Shown in pieces: positions 15,222 to 23,549 of a DNA stretch of 51,469 nucleotides. The notes under the pieces were generated by a model. It saw only the letters and a program-made list of their open reading frames with translations. It was not told where the DNA came from and did not search any database. The stretch's first letter is position 1, and each line of letters opens with the position of its first letter. A program made the position numbers and the translations under genes. The stretch lies in NCBI GenBank assembly GCA_902471875.1, contig CABRLN010000014.1, positions 1 through 51,469 of the forward strand, in the 5' to 3' direction. Origin of the DNA: an uncultured Clostridium sp. GTDB lineage: Bacteria; Bacillota; Clostridia; Oscillospirales; Acutalibacteraceae.

Positions 15222-16418
15222 ATGTTAAAAAATAAAAATATACTCCTTTGCGTTACAGGCGGAATAGCCGCATATAAAATGCCAAATCTTGCAAGCATGC
15301 TTGTTAAACAAGGATGTAATGTTAATGTTATTATGACAAAAAGTGCAGAAAATTTTATTACTGCTAAAACCTTTGAGTCATTAACAGGCAATCCGTGTAT
15401 TACAGACACCTTTCAAACCACATATCCAATAGCTATTCACCACATTAAACTGGCAACCAAGGCAGACTATGTAATGGTAGCACCTGCTACCGCTGATATT
15501 ATAGGCAAAATTGCACATGGAATTGCAGACGACATGGTTACATCTACACTGCTTGCCTGCAAATGTCCTGTTGCAATAGCACCATCTATGAATGTTAATA
15601 TGTTTGAAAATCCTATTGTACAGAACAATATAGAAACGCTGAAAAAGTACGGTTACACAGTAATTGAGCCTGCAACAGGTTATATGGCGTGCAAGGCGTT
15701 TGGCAAGGGAAAAATGCCTGAACATACCGAGTTATTTAAATATATTGAAAAATCACTTGCATATAAACACGACCTAAAAGATGTAAATGTGCTGGTAACA
15801 GCCGGTTCTACCAAAGAAGCCATTGACCCTGTACGCTATATTGCAAACAATTCAACAGGAAAAATGGGTTATGCCCTTGCAAAAGCAGCAATGCTTAGGG
15901 GGGCAAATGTAACCCTTGTAACAGGCGAAACTGCACTTGAAGATATTGCTTTTGTAAACACTATAAAGGTAAAAAGTGCCGAAAACATGTACAACGCAGT
16001 TACCGAAAGCTTTGCAAATGCAGATATTACAATTAAAGCAGCTGCTGTTGCAGACTATACCCCAGTAGAAATTGCTGACAACAAAATAAAAAAATCAGAC
16101 GATAATATAAGCCTTTCTTTAAAGCGTACTAAAGACATTTTAAAAGAATTGGGTACAAGAAAGTCAAGCAGGCAGTTTGTATGCGGCTTTAGTATGGAAA
16201 CAGAAAATATGCTGCAAAACTCTACCAACAAGCTTGTAAGTAAAAATATTGATATGATAGTTGCAAACAACCTAAAAACTGCAGGTGCAGGCTTTGGCAC
16301 AGACACCAATGTTATTACCATAATAACAAAGGACGAGGCAAAAGAATTACCTGTTATGAGCAAAGACGAATGTGCCCATAAAATTCTTGATAAAATACTT
16401 GAGTTAAAAAACAAATAA
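15222..16418 (+). CDS. coaBC: Phosphopantothenoylcysteine decarboxylase / phosphopantothenate-cysteine ligase
   Basis: Bifunctional CoA-pathway enzyme: CoaB joins 4'-phosphopantothenate to cysteine using CTP and CoaC decarboxylates the product with FMN. In this 398-residue protein the CoaC domain covers residues 1-180 with the catalytic His74 in IHHIKLA, the PSMNVNMF motif and the active-site Cys157 in GYMACKAFGKGKMPE. The CoaB domain follows, with VLVTAGSTKEAIDPVRYIAN, NSTGKMGYALA and AADYTPVEIADNKIKK. Full length, no odd features. ATG at 15222 has RBS GGAAGTG. Divergent from coaX. A strong bidirectional terminator follows. Confidence 0.96.
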   Translation: MLKNKNILLCVTGGIAAYKMPNLASMLVKQGCNVNVIMTKSAENFITAKTFESLTGNPCITDTFQTTYPIAIHHIKLATKADYVMVAPATADIIGKIAHGIADDMVTSTLLACKCPVAIAPSMNVNMFENPIVQNNIETLKKYGYTVIEPATGYMACKAFGKGKMPEHTELFKYIEKSLAYKHDLKDVNVLVTAGSTKEAIDPVRYIANNSTGKMGYALAKAAMLRGANVTLVTGETALEDIAFVNTIKVKSAENMYNAVTESFANADITIKAAAVADYTPVEIADNKIKKSDDNISLSLKRTKDILKELGTRKSSRQFVCGFSMETENMLQNSTNKLVSKNIDMIVANNLKTAGAGFGTDTNVITIITKDEAKELPVMSKDECAHKILDKILELKNK

Positions 16419-16436
16419 TATTTAAACACTGTAAAC

Positions 16437-16472
16437 AAAAAGCTAACGGTTTTAGTGCCGTTAGCTTTTTTA
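16437..16472. terminator. Bidirectional terminator
   Basis: AAAAAGCTAACGG and CCGTTAGCTTTTT form a perfect stem between coaBC and the convergent hemolysin III gene. Confidence 0.95.
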
Positions 16473-16475
16473 TTA

Positions 16476-17150
16476 CTATTTAATTAAAAACGATGTAAGT
16501 ATTGCAAAATAGTGCAGTACACTGCCGCCAATGGTAAACAAGTGCCATATTGAATGAAAGTACTTGATTTTTTTAATGGCGTAAAATATAACACCGACAG
16601 AATAAAGTATGCCGCCTGCAAGCAAAAGTATTAACGAAACGGTCGGCATTGAATTTATTAACGGCACAATGGCGGCAACTATTGTCCACCCCATTATGAC
16701 ATAGCATACTACCGAAATTTTACGGTATTTTTCAAGGTCAACAGCGTTAAGCACTATGCCTAAAACAGTTGCACCCCATATAAAACCAAACAGCACCCAG
16801 CCTAAGGTACCCCTTAATGTAACCAGTGTAATAGGCGTATATGTACCTGCAATAAGCAGGAATATAGTAACGTGGTCCATTACACGCATAACCCTTTTTG
16901 CCTTTTCGTTTGTAAGTGCGTGGTACAAGGTTGACATTGTATAAAGTATTATTAACGTAGCACCGTAAATAGCACTGCTTACTACACACCACGGGTCGGT
17001 ATAAAGTGCCGACAAAACAATAAGCACTACTGTACCTGCTATTGCCAATAGCGCACCCACACCGTGAGAAACCGAATTAAAAATTTCTTCACCAAGCGTA
17101 TATCTTTTATTCAGCGGTATTTCATTTTTATTTCTCTTAGTTTTTTCCAT
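16476..17150 (-). CDS. Hemolysin III family (PAQR-like) membrane protein
   Basis: A 224-residue polytopic protein with seven predicted membrane segments. Conserved marks are NSVSHGVGALLA at the first helix, MSTLYHAL, and HSIWHLFTIGGSVLHYF at the last two helices; the histidines are the metal site of the PAQR/HlyIII superfamily. Related bacterial proteins (TrhA/YqfA) influence membrane lipid homeostasis; the name hemolysin III does not imply a toxin. RBS AAGGAG precedes the ATG. It starts 12 bp after the GH31 gene and is probably co-transcribed. Confidence 0.93.
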   Translation of the reverse strand: MEKTKRNKNEIPLNKRYTLGEEIFNSVSHGVGALLAIAGTVVLIVLSALYTDPWCVVSSAIYGATLIILYTMSTLYHALTNEKAKRVMRVMDHVTIFLLIAGTYTPITLVTLRGTLGWVLFGFIWGATVLGIVLNAVDLEKYRKISVVCYVIMGWTIVAAIVPLINSMPTVSLILLLAGGILYSVGVIFYAIKKIKYFHSIWHLFTIGGSVLHYFAILTSFLIK

Positions 17151-17162
17151 AAAATCTCCTTA

Positions 17163-19193
17163 TTATATTATCTTGCAGGTAAGCTCACTGTTACTGCAAT
17201 TTACAGTGTTATTTTCTACCGTTATTTTTGTCAGTTTACTGCTATAGCTTTTTGAAATACCATCGTCAATATACATATTATATTCTGCACTGTCACCATA
17301 GCTTATAAGCTGTAAATTGTTTGTATTAAGCTGTTCTGTTGAAGATGCTGGCATACATAATGGTAAAACTGCATTTCTCTTTACAAACAGCGGTACTTCG
17401 TCCATAGCAACATTAATATAATGGTGTCCTTTGGTTACAGGCTGTTTGCACACAACCTTATTACCGCTTAGCTTTACAAAAAGCATATCCTCAGGCAGGT
17501 AAACATATCTGCCCTTGGCGTTCTGTTCGTAAACAGGTGCAATCATTATGCTGTCGCCTACCATAAGCTGGTCTTCAACACGTGCGGCAAAGTTGTCGCT
17601 GCGGTATTCAAAAGAAAGCGGCTTAAACATCATTTCGTCATTCAAACAAGCCTTCATATATTCGCTGTACAAATATGGCACCAAACGGTAACGCACTTGT
17701 AAAACATTGCGAAACTTGTCTGTATTGTCAAATTGGTAACATTCCTGAGCACGTGTTCCAAGCGCGGCGTGGTTACGCATAAGCGGTGTAAATACGCCAA
17801 AGGCTGTCCAACGCAGAACCAAATCTTCGGTAGTATTTCCACCAAACCCGCCAATGTCCGAACCAATATACATAAATCCACACATATTAAGCGACGGCAT
17901 TTGCTTTATTGAAAGCAGAAGGTGTGACCACCAAGCCTGATTATCACCTGTCCAAATTCCGCCGTAACGGTGCATACCAATGTATGACGAACGTGAATAC
18001 ATAAGTGTTCTCTTATTAGGCAAAATTTCATCAAATGCTTCAGAGGCACTTTTCGTCATATAAAAGCCGTACAAATTATGCACTTTGTCATGGCGAATTT
18101 GCTTGCCGTTAATATTATGATAAAATTCGGTATAGTCCAACAGGTTTGAAAATAAATCTCTGAATTCAAAGAAGGAGTTAATATCCAGATTTTTATCCTT
18201 GTATTCAAACACCTTTTCCCAAGCCTCGTCAAGCTTTTTCTTGGTGTAGAATATTGCAGGCTCGTTCATATCGTTCCAAAAGCCTTCAATGCCCATATCG
18301 GTTAAAAGCTTATACTTACTGCCAAACCATTTGCTTGCTTTCGGATTAAAGAAATCCGGAAAATGTGTAAGTCCCGGCCATACAGCAGACACAAAGTCTT
18401 TACCCTCGGCATTTTTGCAGAAATAGTTGTTTTTAACACCCTCTTCGTAAACATCGTAACCCTCTTGAATTTTTACACCTGCGTCAATAATAGGCACAAG
18501 GCGAATATCCTGCTGTTTCATTTCAGCTACAAATGCCTTAAAATCAGGAAAGCGGTCATTATTAACCGTAAAGTCCTTGTAGTCCTCCATATAGTCAATG
18601 TCAAGGTAAATGGCGTCTATTGGCATACCGTTGTCACGGTAGCCTTTTGCTACAGCTCTTACCTCATCTGCGTTCATATAACTCCAGCGGCTTTGCTGGT
18701 AGCCAAATGCCCAAAACGGTGCAATGTAGCTTTTGCCTATAAGCTTACGCAGTTCCTTAACAATTTCAACCTCTGTTTCAGCTTCAATAATATAAACCTC
18801 TGCGTCCGATGAATGAACTGTAACTTCCAGCTTATCAAGATGAGTATAACCAATGTCAAACGTAACCTTTGCCGGGCAGTCAACAAACACACCATACAGC
18901 TTGGCTGTTCCGCTTATAATAATAAAGTTGTGTGCACCGTACAAGGATTCTTTATTTTCTACATGGTTAGGGTCGTCGGCACAAAAGCTTACATAACGCC
19001 AGCCACGCTTGTTAATACCCCTTACTGTTTCGCCCAAACCGTAAACAATGTCGTCGCTGTTAAGACTTGTGGTAAGCGTAATATTATTATTTTCTGCTAC
19101 AGTAAAATACTTTACGCTGTCCTTACAGGCTTCAACATTACAAACAACCGCACCGGTTTTTATAGGATTTCCGAATATATATTTGCATATCAT
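17163..19193 (-). CDS. Glycoside hydrolase family 31 alpha-glucosidase
   Basis: Hydrolyses alpha-linked glucosides or xylosides from the non-reducing end. The 676-residue protein has an N-terminal beta domain (1-160), then the (beta/alpha)8 barrel with the nucleophile Asp308 in GFWNDMNEPAIFY and the likely acid/base Asp417 in WTGDNQAWWSH, and C-terminal beta domains (about 560-676). YLDIDYM near 198 and the conserved region around SDIGGFGG support GH31. No signal peptide, so it is cytosolic and probably acts on imported oligosaccharides. Substrate specificity cannot be read from sequence alone. A hemolysin III gene follows 12 bp downstream. Confidence 0.95.
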   Translation of the reverse strand: MICKYIFGNPIKTGAVVCNVEACKDSVKYFTVAENNNITLTTSLNSDDIVYGLGETVRGINKRGWRYVSFCADDPNHVENKESLYGAHNFIIISGTAKLYGVFVDCPAKVTFDIGYTHLDKLEVTVHSSDAEVYIIEAETEVEIVKELRKLIGKSYIAPFWAFGYQQSRWSYMNADEVRAVAKGYRDNGMPIDAIYLDIDYMEDYKDFTVNNDRFPDFKAFVAEMKQQDIRLVPIIDAGVKIQEGYDVYEEGVKNNYFCKNAEGKDFVSAVWPGLTHFPDFFNPKASKWFGSKYKLLTDMGIEGFWNDMNEPAIFYTKKKLDEAWEKVFEYKDKNLDINSFFEFRDLFSNLLDYTEFYHNINGKQIRHDKVHNLYGFYMTKSASEAFDEILPNKRTLMYSRSSYIGMHRYGGIWTGDNQAWWSHLLLSIKQMPSLNMCGFMYIGSDIGGFGGNTTEDLVLRWTAFGVFTPLMRNHAALGTRAQECYQFDNTDKFRNVLQVRYRLVPYLYSEYMKACLNDEMMFKPLSFEYRSDNFAARVEDQLMVGDSIMIAPVYEQNAKGRYVYLPEDMLFVKLSGNKVVCKQPVTKGHHYINVAMDEVPLFVKRNAVLPLCMPASSTEQLNTNNLQLISYGDSAEYNMYIDDGISKSYSSKLTKITVENNTVNCSNSELTCKII

Positions 19194-19211
19194 AATAATC
19201 TTCCTTTCTTC

Positions 19212-19229
19212 TGCAAAATATGCTTTGCA
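19212..19229 (-). promoter_or_regulatory. Inverted repeat in the GH31 leader
   Basis: TGCAAA (19212-19217) and TTTGCA (19224-19229) form a dyad just upstream of the GH31 ribosome binding site; a sugar-responsive operator is possible but unproven. Confidence 0.4.
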
Positions 19230-19317
19230 CTTTATGTATTTATATTATATAATAAAATTGTTACAAATTTTAGTATATATTAAAAATAATAAAAATAATT
19301 TTTTGGGAGTTTTTGCA

Positions 19318-20172
19318 ATGAATAAAAAAGTAATTATAAGTGCTGACAGCACCTGTGACCTGCCTAAGGAAATACTTGATAAATACGGTATTATTACCAC
19401 ACCCCTGCACATTGTTTTAGGTGAGAAAACATATGAGGACCTTGTAAACATTACACCTGACGAAATTTATGCAAATTTTGATAAAACAGGTCAGCTGCCT
19501 AAAACCTCGGCAGTAAATATGCAAGAATACATTGACAAATTCAAGCCTTATATTGACCAAGGCTGCGAGGTTGTACACTTTAACATTGGCAGTGCCTTGT
19601 CAACCTCTCACCAGCAATGCAAGCTTGCCGCAAAAGAGCTTGACGGTATTTACCCTGTTGACTCATGCAGTCTTTCATCGGGTACAGGCTTGCTTGCCAT
19701 TGAGGCCGCAATAATGGCACAGCAAGGTTTAAGTGCTGCCGAAATTGCCGAAAAAACACAGGCAATGACAAAGAAAATTCACTGCCACTTTATTGTGGAC
19801 AAGTTAAATTATCTGCACGCAGGGGGCAGATGCTCGTCTGTAGCATTACTGGGTGCTAATTTGCTTAACATTAAACCTTGTATAGAGGTAAACAATGCTG
19901 ACGGAAGCATGACGGTAGGTAAAAAATACCGTGGTAAATTATCCAAAGTTCTTAACCAATATGTAAACGAAAAATTTGACGAATGTAAAAACATAAGCAA
20001 AAAATGTGCCTTTGTTACACACGCAGGCATTCCGCAGGAAACCTTGCAGGAGCTTTACAGCCTTGTTAACGACAAAAACTATTTTGACGAAATTCTTATT
20101 GCCCGTGCAAGCTGTACAATATCCTCTCACTGCGGACCATATACAATGGGCTTTATATTTATGGAGGAATAA
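19318..20172 (+). CDS. DegV family fatty-acid-binding protein (FakB-like)
   Basis: Binds a fatty acid and presents it to the kinase FakA for phosphorylation in phospholipid synthesis (family knowledge). The 284-residue protein opens with VIISADSTCDLPKEIL, the DegV signature, followed by KTSAVNMQEYIDKF, VVHFNIGSALSTSHQQC and a C-terminal half with LNYLHAGGRCS and CTISSHCGPYTMGF. ATG at 19318 is set by GGGAG at 19305-19309 and the conserved N-terminus; the frame is open far upstream but overlaps the divergent GH31 gene. No FakA is nearby. Single-gene unit. Confidence 0.93.
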   Translation: MNKKVIISADSTCDLPKEILDKYGIITTPLHIVLGEKTYEDLVNITPDEIYANFDKTGQLPKTSAVNMQEYIDKFKPYIDQGCEVVHFNIGSALSTSHQQCKLAAKELDGIYPVDSCSLSSGTGLLAIEAAIMAQQGLSAAEIAEKTQAMTKKIHCHFIVDKLNYLHAGGRCSSVALLGANLLNIKPCIEVNNADGSMTVGKKYRGKLSKVLNQYVNEKFDECKNISKKCAFVTHAGIPQETLQELYSLVNDKNYFDEILIARASCTISSHCGPYTMGFIFMEE

Positions 20173-20187
20173 TTATAATTTTTTTGT

Positions 20188-20340
20188 TCTATAATAAAGG
20201 ATTAGATAAAAAGATTATTGAAAGACATTTTGTTAAGGACGCCGTCCTTAACATCTGCAAAGGCTTCGCCCTTGACACACAAGCCTTAAAAAAAGCCTGA
20301 CCTAAACTTTAAATTTTTTCCTCAGTATTTGCAACAGAAC
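20188..20340 (+). repeat. Dispersed intergenic repeat, copy A
   Basis: About 153 bp sharing with 34268-34399 the ordered blocks TCTATAATAA, TAAAAAGATTATTGAAA, CTGCAAAG, CCTAA-CTTTAA and TTGCAA-A-AAC. Its variable middle holds the hairpin GTTAAGGAC-gcc-GTCCTTAAC (20232-20252) and a second pair AAGGCTT/AAGCCTT. No coding potential is evident. Confidence 0.7.
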
Positions 20341-20373
20341 TTATTTTTCAGTATAAAATACAAAAAATAAAAC

Positions 20374-20415
20374 AAACGGACTATAAAGCACCAATGTGTT
20401 ATATAGTCCGTTTTC
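20374..20415. terminator. Bidirectional terminator
   Basis: AAACGGACTATA and TATAGTCCGTTTT pair around a short loop between degV-type gene and pduL. Confidence 0.85.
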
Positions 20416-20437
20416 TTATTATGTAAGCTTGCAGAAA

Positions 20438-21013
20438 TTAATCTGTAATAATTTCGCCGTCAACAGTGCCTGAAAGACCTGCGGCGTTTGACTCGTCTGT
20501 ATCAACATGAGCAGCAGGAGCAAACTTTTCGCTTACTCTTATAACTACATCACCAAATACAAGGCTTCTGCCGTTGCCGCCAACCTTTAGCGAAACAATC
20601 TGCTTGTCGACTACACCGTACTCCTGTGCTGTTTTAGGGTCAAGGTGAATATGTCTTTTTGCGGCAATAACACCTTCGGCAATTTCACACTCACCTGCAG
20701 GACCAACCAGCTTACAGCCAGGTGTGCCTGCAATATCGCCCGACTCTCTTACAGGGGCAGCCACGCCGATTTTTCTTGCGTCTGAAAGCGAAAGCTCAAC
20801 CTGCGTTGCAGGTCTTACAGGACCAAGAATTGTCATTTTAAATTCACCCTTAGGTCCAACCACTGTTACCTTTTCTTCGCAGGCAAACTGACCAGGTTGT
20901 GAAAGGTCTTTCTTTTTAGTTAATACCGCACCTGCACCAAACAGTTTTTCAAGTACTTCTTGTGTTACATGAATGTGACGGGCAGATGTTTCAACCATTA
21001 CTGTCTTACTCAT
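20438..21013 (-). CDS. pduL: Phosphate propanoyltransferase, PduL family
   Basis: Interconverts acyl-CoA (acetyl- or propanoyl-) and acyl phosphate. The 191-residue protein has the two-barrel PduL layout with zinc-ligand motifs SARHIHV (about residues 11-17), AAKRHIHL (about 118-125) and HVDTDE near 174. It lacks the extra N-terminal encapsulation peptide of microcompartment-bound PduL, and no shell-protein genes are nearby, so it probably serves as the general phosphotransacetylase feeding acetate kinase (inference). ATG at 21013 with GGTGGT upstream is preferred; another in-frame ATG is 15 bases earlier without a ribosome binding site. Confidence 0.94.
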   Translation of the reverse strand: MSKTVMVETSARHIHVTQEVLEKLFGAGAVLTKKKDLSQPGQFACEEKVTVVGPKGEFKMTILGPVRPATQVELSLSDARKIGVAAPVRESGDIAGTPGCKLVGPAGECEIAEGVIAAKRHIHLDPKTAQEYGVVDKQIVSLKVGGNGRSLVFGDVVIRVSEKFAPAAHVDTDESNAAGLSGTVDGEIITD

Positions 21014-21094
21014 TTTTATTACCACCATTTCAGAATATATTTAACCCGGCTATGCCAAAAGGCATAATATAAAAACATTTAGGTTCTGAAATTA

Positions 21095-21123
21095 ATTGTA
21101 CAACTTTATTATGCTAAATTCAA
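21095..21123 (-). promoter_or_regulatory. pduL promoter
   Basis: Minus-strand TTGAAT (21118-21123) and TACAAT (21095-21100), spacer 17 bp. A small hairpin TATGCC-aaaa-GGCATA (21051-21066) lies in the leader. The rest of the 21.1-21.36 kb gap shows only the hairpin below. Confidence 0.7.
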
Positions 21124-21280
21124 CCTTTTACAAGCAAGATTATTTTTTAGTTTTTCTTTCATAGAATAGTCTTGCACGCACCAAAGAATTTGACGCTTTA
21201 TTACCCCCTTCACTTATAATACAATTCAAACAGTTTTTTTCGTACAATCATTTATAAATTTTTTATAATTTATTCAAAGC

Positions 21281-21310
21281 AAACAGCACAACATTTCTGC
21301 TGTGCTGTTT
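21281..21310. terminator. Hairpin downstream of ptsI
   Basis: AAACAGCACA and TGTGCTGTTT form a perfect 10-bp stem about 55 bp after the ptsI stop. The T run on the minus strand is poor, so termination efficiency is uncertain. Confidence 0.6.
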
Positions 21311-21364
21311 AATTTTTAAAAACATATATGCCTGTACCAATGGTACAAAGCAATAAATTAATAA

Positions 21365-23068
21365 TTACTTTTGAACCGAGTTTAAATATTCGGCTACTTC
21401 TTTTTCAGTTGTAAGTGACATTGCCGTGTCTGCTACCGCCTGTGCCTGCTGTATTGTCCACTTTGATATAGTTTTTCGTGTAGCCAGCACAGAGGTTGCA
21501 CTTACGCTGAATTCGTTTAAACCAAAAGCCAGTAATAAAGGAAGCATCAAAGGGTCTGCGGCAGCCTCGCCGCACATTCCAACCATTATATTCTCTTTTG
21601 TACCGCACTGAATTATATGCCTTATAGCACGCAAAACAGCAGGGTTATAAACCGAATACAAATATGCAGCATCAGCGTTGCCTCTGTCAACACACATTGT
21701 ATATTGAGTAAGGTCGTTTGTACCTATACTGAAAAAGTCAGCCTCTTTTGCCAACAGGTCGGCTATCATTACAGAAGCCGAGGTTTCCATCATAACGCCT
21801 ATCTGAATATTTTTATCATAGGCAATTCCCTCTTTATTAAGGTCAGCCTCTATATCCTGCACCAGTGCCTTTACCGCCCTAAGCTCATCAACACAGGTAA
21901 CAAGAGGAATCATTATTTTAATATTGCCAAAGGCACTTGCCCTTAACAACGCCCTAAGCTGTGTTTTATAAAGCTGTATATCCTTTAAACAATACCTTAC
22001 TGCCCTAAAGCCTAAAAACGGATTATCTTCTTTCTTTAAACCCATATACGGTATCTCTTTGTCACCGCCAACGTCAAGGGTTCTTATTATAAGAGGCTTA
22101 TCCTTTAAAATTAACGCCGCTTTTTTATACGCCTCAAACTGCTGTTCTTCGCTTGGTGCTTGGGCACAGTTCATAAATAAAAATTCTGTTCTAAACAACC
22201 CTACGCCCTCGCCGTCACACTCAAGCACCTGCTTAGCATTGTCAGGGGTGCCAATGTTACCCACCAATTCAACAGTCTTGCCGTCAGCTGTAGCCGTTGT
22301 TTTGCCAATGTATTTTTTTAGCTCTTCTTTTTCTTTTATATAGTTATCTCGTTTTTCGGTGTATTCCTTAAGCTGCTGTGGTGTAGGTGACTCAATTACA
22401 ACACCCTTAGTGCCGTCAACAATTACCTGCCGACCGTCAGACAGCCTTTGAACAGCCTCTGTAACGCTTAACACAGCGGGAATTTCTAAAGCCCTTGCCA
22501 AAATTGCAGAGTGTGAGGTTTTACCCCCTGTTTGTGTAATAATGCCGGCTATGCTTTCTTTTACTATGTCTGTTGTCATAGACGGTGTAAGGTCATCTAC
22601 AACAATTACAGTACCCTGCGGTACTTTGCTTATATCAAGCTGCTGTACGCCTAAAAGCACCGAAAGCATACCCTTTTTTATGTCCTTAACATCGGTGGCA
22701 CGCTGCATTGTAAGCTCGTCGCCGGTTGATTCAAACATTGTAATAAACATATTGCAGACATTTTCAAGAGCCTTTTCGGCACAGCTGCCTGCTTCAATTT
22801 GCTTTTCTATTTCCGAATTCATAAATGGGTCTTTAATCATAGCTGCATGACCCATAATAATTTCTGCTTCTTTTTCTCCTACATGGCTTTTCATTTCTTC
22901 TGCCTTTTTTATGGTGTCGGCAACAAATGTATTTAACGCCTTTTTATATCTTTCAATTTCTTCTTTAGGTGTTACGGTTGTTGGTGGTGAATATTCAAAA
23001 GACGGCTCCTTTATAAGCACCACCTTGCCAATGCCAATACCGGCAGATGCTCCAATACCATTATACAT
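21365..23068 (-). CDS. ptsI: PTS Enzyme I (phosphoenolpyruvate-protein phosphotransferase)
   Basis: Takes phosphate from PEP and passes it to HPr, the first step of all PTS sugar uptake. The 567-residue protein has the HPr-binding N-terminal domain, the swivelling phosphohistidine domain with His186 in GGKTSHSAILAR, and a PEP-binding barrel with GVGLFRTEFLFM, MMETSASVMIADLLAKEADFF and the catalytic-Cys motif VGMCGEAAADP. Length is typical. It is the last gene of the fru operon, separated from ptsH by 151 bp holding two hairpins, which is unusual because ptsH and ptsI are usually tightly linked. Confidence 0.97.
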   Translation of the reverse strand: MYNGIGASAGIGIGKVVLIKEPSFEYSPPTTVTPKEEIERYKKALNTFVADTIKKAEEMKSHVGEKEAEIIMGHAAMIKDPFMNSEIEKQIEAGSCAEKALENVCNMFITMFESTGDELTMQRATDVKDIKKGMLSVLLGVQQLDISKVPQGTVIVVDDLTPSMTTDIVKESIAGIITQTGGKTSHSAILARALEIPAVLSVTEAVQRLSDGRQVIVDGTKGVVIESPTPQQLKEYTEKRDNYIKEKEELKKYIGKTTATADGKTVELVGNIGTPDNAKQVLECDGEGVGLFRTEFLFMNCAQAPSEEQQFEAYKKAALILKDKPLIIRTLDVGGDKEIPYMGLKKEDNPFLGFRAVRYCLKDIQLYKTQLRALLRASAFGNIKIMIPLVTCVDELRAVKALVQDIEADLNKEGIAYDKNIQIGVMMETSASVMIADLLAKEADFFSIGTNDLTQYTMCVDRGNADAAYLYSVYNPAVLRAIRHIIQCGTKENIMVGMCGEAAADPLMLPLLLAFGLNEFSVSATSVLATRKTISKWTIQQAQAVADTAMSLTTEKEVAEYLNSVQK

Positions 23069-23100
23069 AATTTATACCTATGCCTTTCCTTTTCTTTATA

Positions 23101-23134
23101 ATACTAAACGCACTTAAGTAATAGTGTTTAGTAT
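23101..23134 (-). other. Hairpin 2 in the ptsH-ptsI gap
   Basis: ATACTAAAC (23101-23109) and GTTTAGTAT (23126-23134) form a perfect 9-bp stem close to the ptsI ribosome binding site. Confidence 0.75.
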
Positions 23135-23137
23135 AAG

Positions 23138-23172
23138 GCTTATTACGGGTTGCTTTTGCACCCGTAATAAGC
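23138..23172 (-). other. Hairpin 1 in the ptsH-ptsI gap
   Basis: GCTTATTACGGGT (23138-23150) and ACCCGTAATAAGC (23160-23172) form a perfect 13-bp stem with a 9-nt loop and no following T run, so more likely an RNA processing or stability element than a terminator. Confidence 0.8.
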
Positions 23173-23219
23173 TTAAGAAAATTATTTAGGTGTGTAAGGC
23201 TTACAGACTGATATTAGTA

Positions 23220-23483
23220 TTAATCGCCTAAGCCCGAATCTATCATTTCTACAGCTTTTGTCAAAGCTGCGTCTTCGTCAGCACCGCTGCATTGTACCTC
23301 TACCTCTGTACCGCACTTAATACAAGCTGCAATAATATTCATAAGGCTTTTGCCGTTTACTGTGTTACCGTTTACAATAAGGTTTACATCACTGCTGAAT
23401 TTACTCATTTCGTTTGCAAATACGCCTGCAGGACGCATATGAAAACCTTCTGCATTAACTACTGTTGTCTTTTTTGATACCAT
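23220..23483 (-). CDS. ptsH: HPr phosphocarrier protein
   Basis: Small cytosolic phosphocarrier between Enzyme I and the sugar-specific EIIs. The 87-residue protein has the active-site His15 in EGFHMRPAG and regulatory Ser46 in NGKSLMNII, the site for HPr kinase in Firmicutes. His15 context is GFHMRPA instead of the usual GIHARPA. It lies within the fru operon after fruA, so HPr supply appears tied to fructose-regulated transcription unless a second HPr or internal promoter exists elsewhere. RBS AGAAGG precedes ATG 23483. Confidence 0.96.
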   Translation of the reverse strand: MVSKKTTVVNAEGFHMRPAGVFANEMSKFSSDVNLIVNGNTVNGKSLMNIIAACIKCGTEVEVQCSGADEDAALTKAVEMIDSGLGD

Positions 23484-23549
23484 AATTAAACCTTCTTTCT
23501 TATTTATTGAAAATTAAATTTATTTATAACGTGACTATTTACCGTTAAT

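Noticed and set aside
18363..19283. Plus-strand frames antisense to GH31
   Set aside because: Shadow translations rich in Cys, Asn and Phe; the GH31 catalytic motifs are on the other strand.
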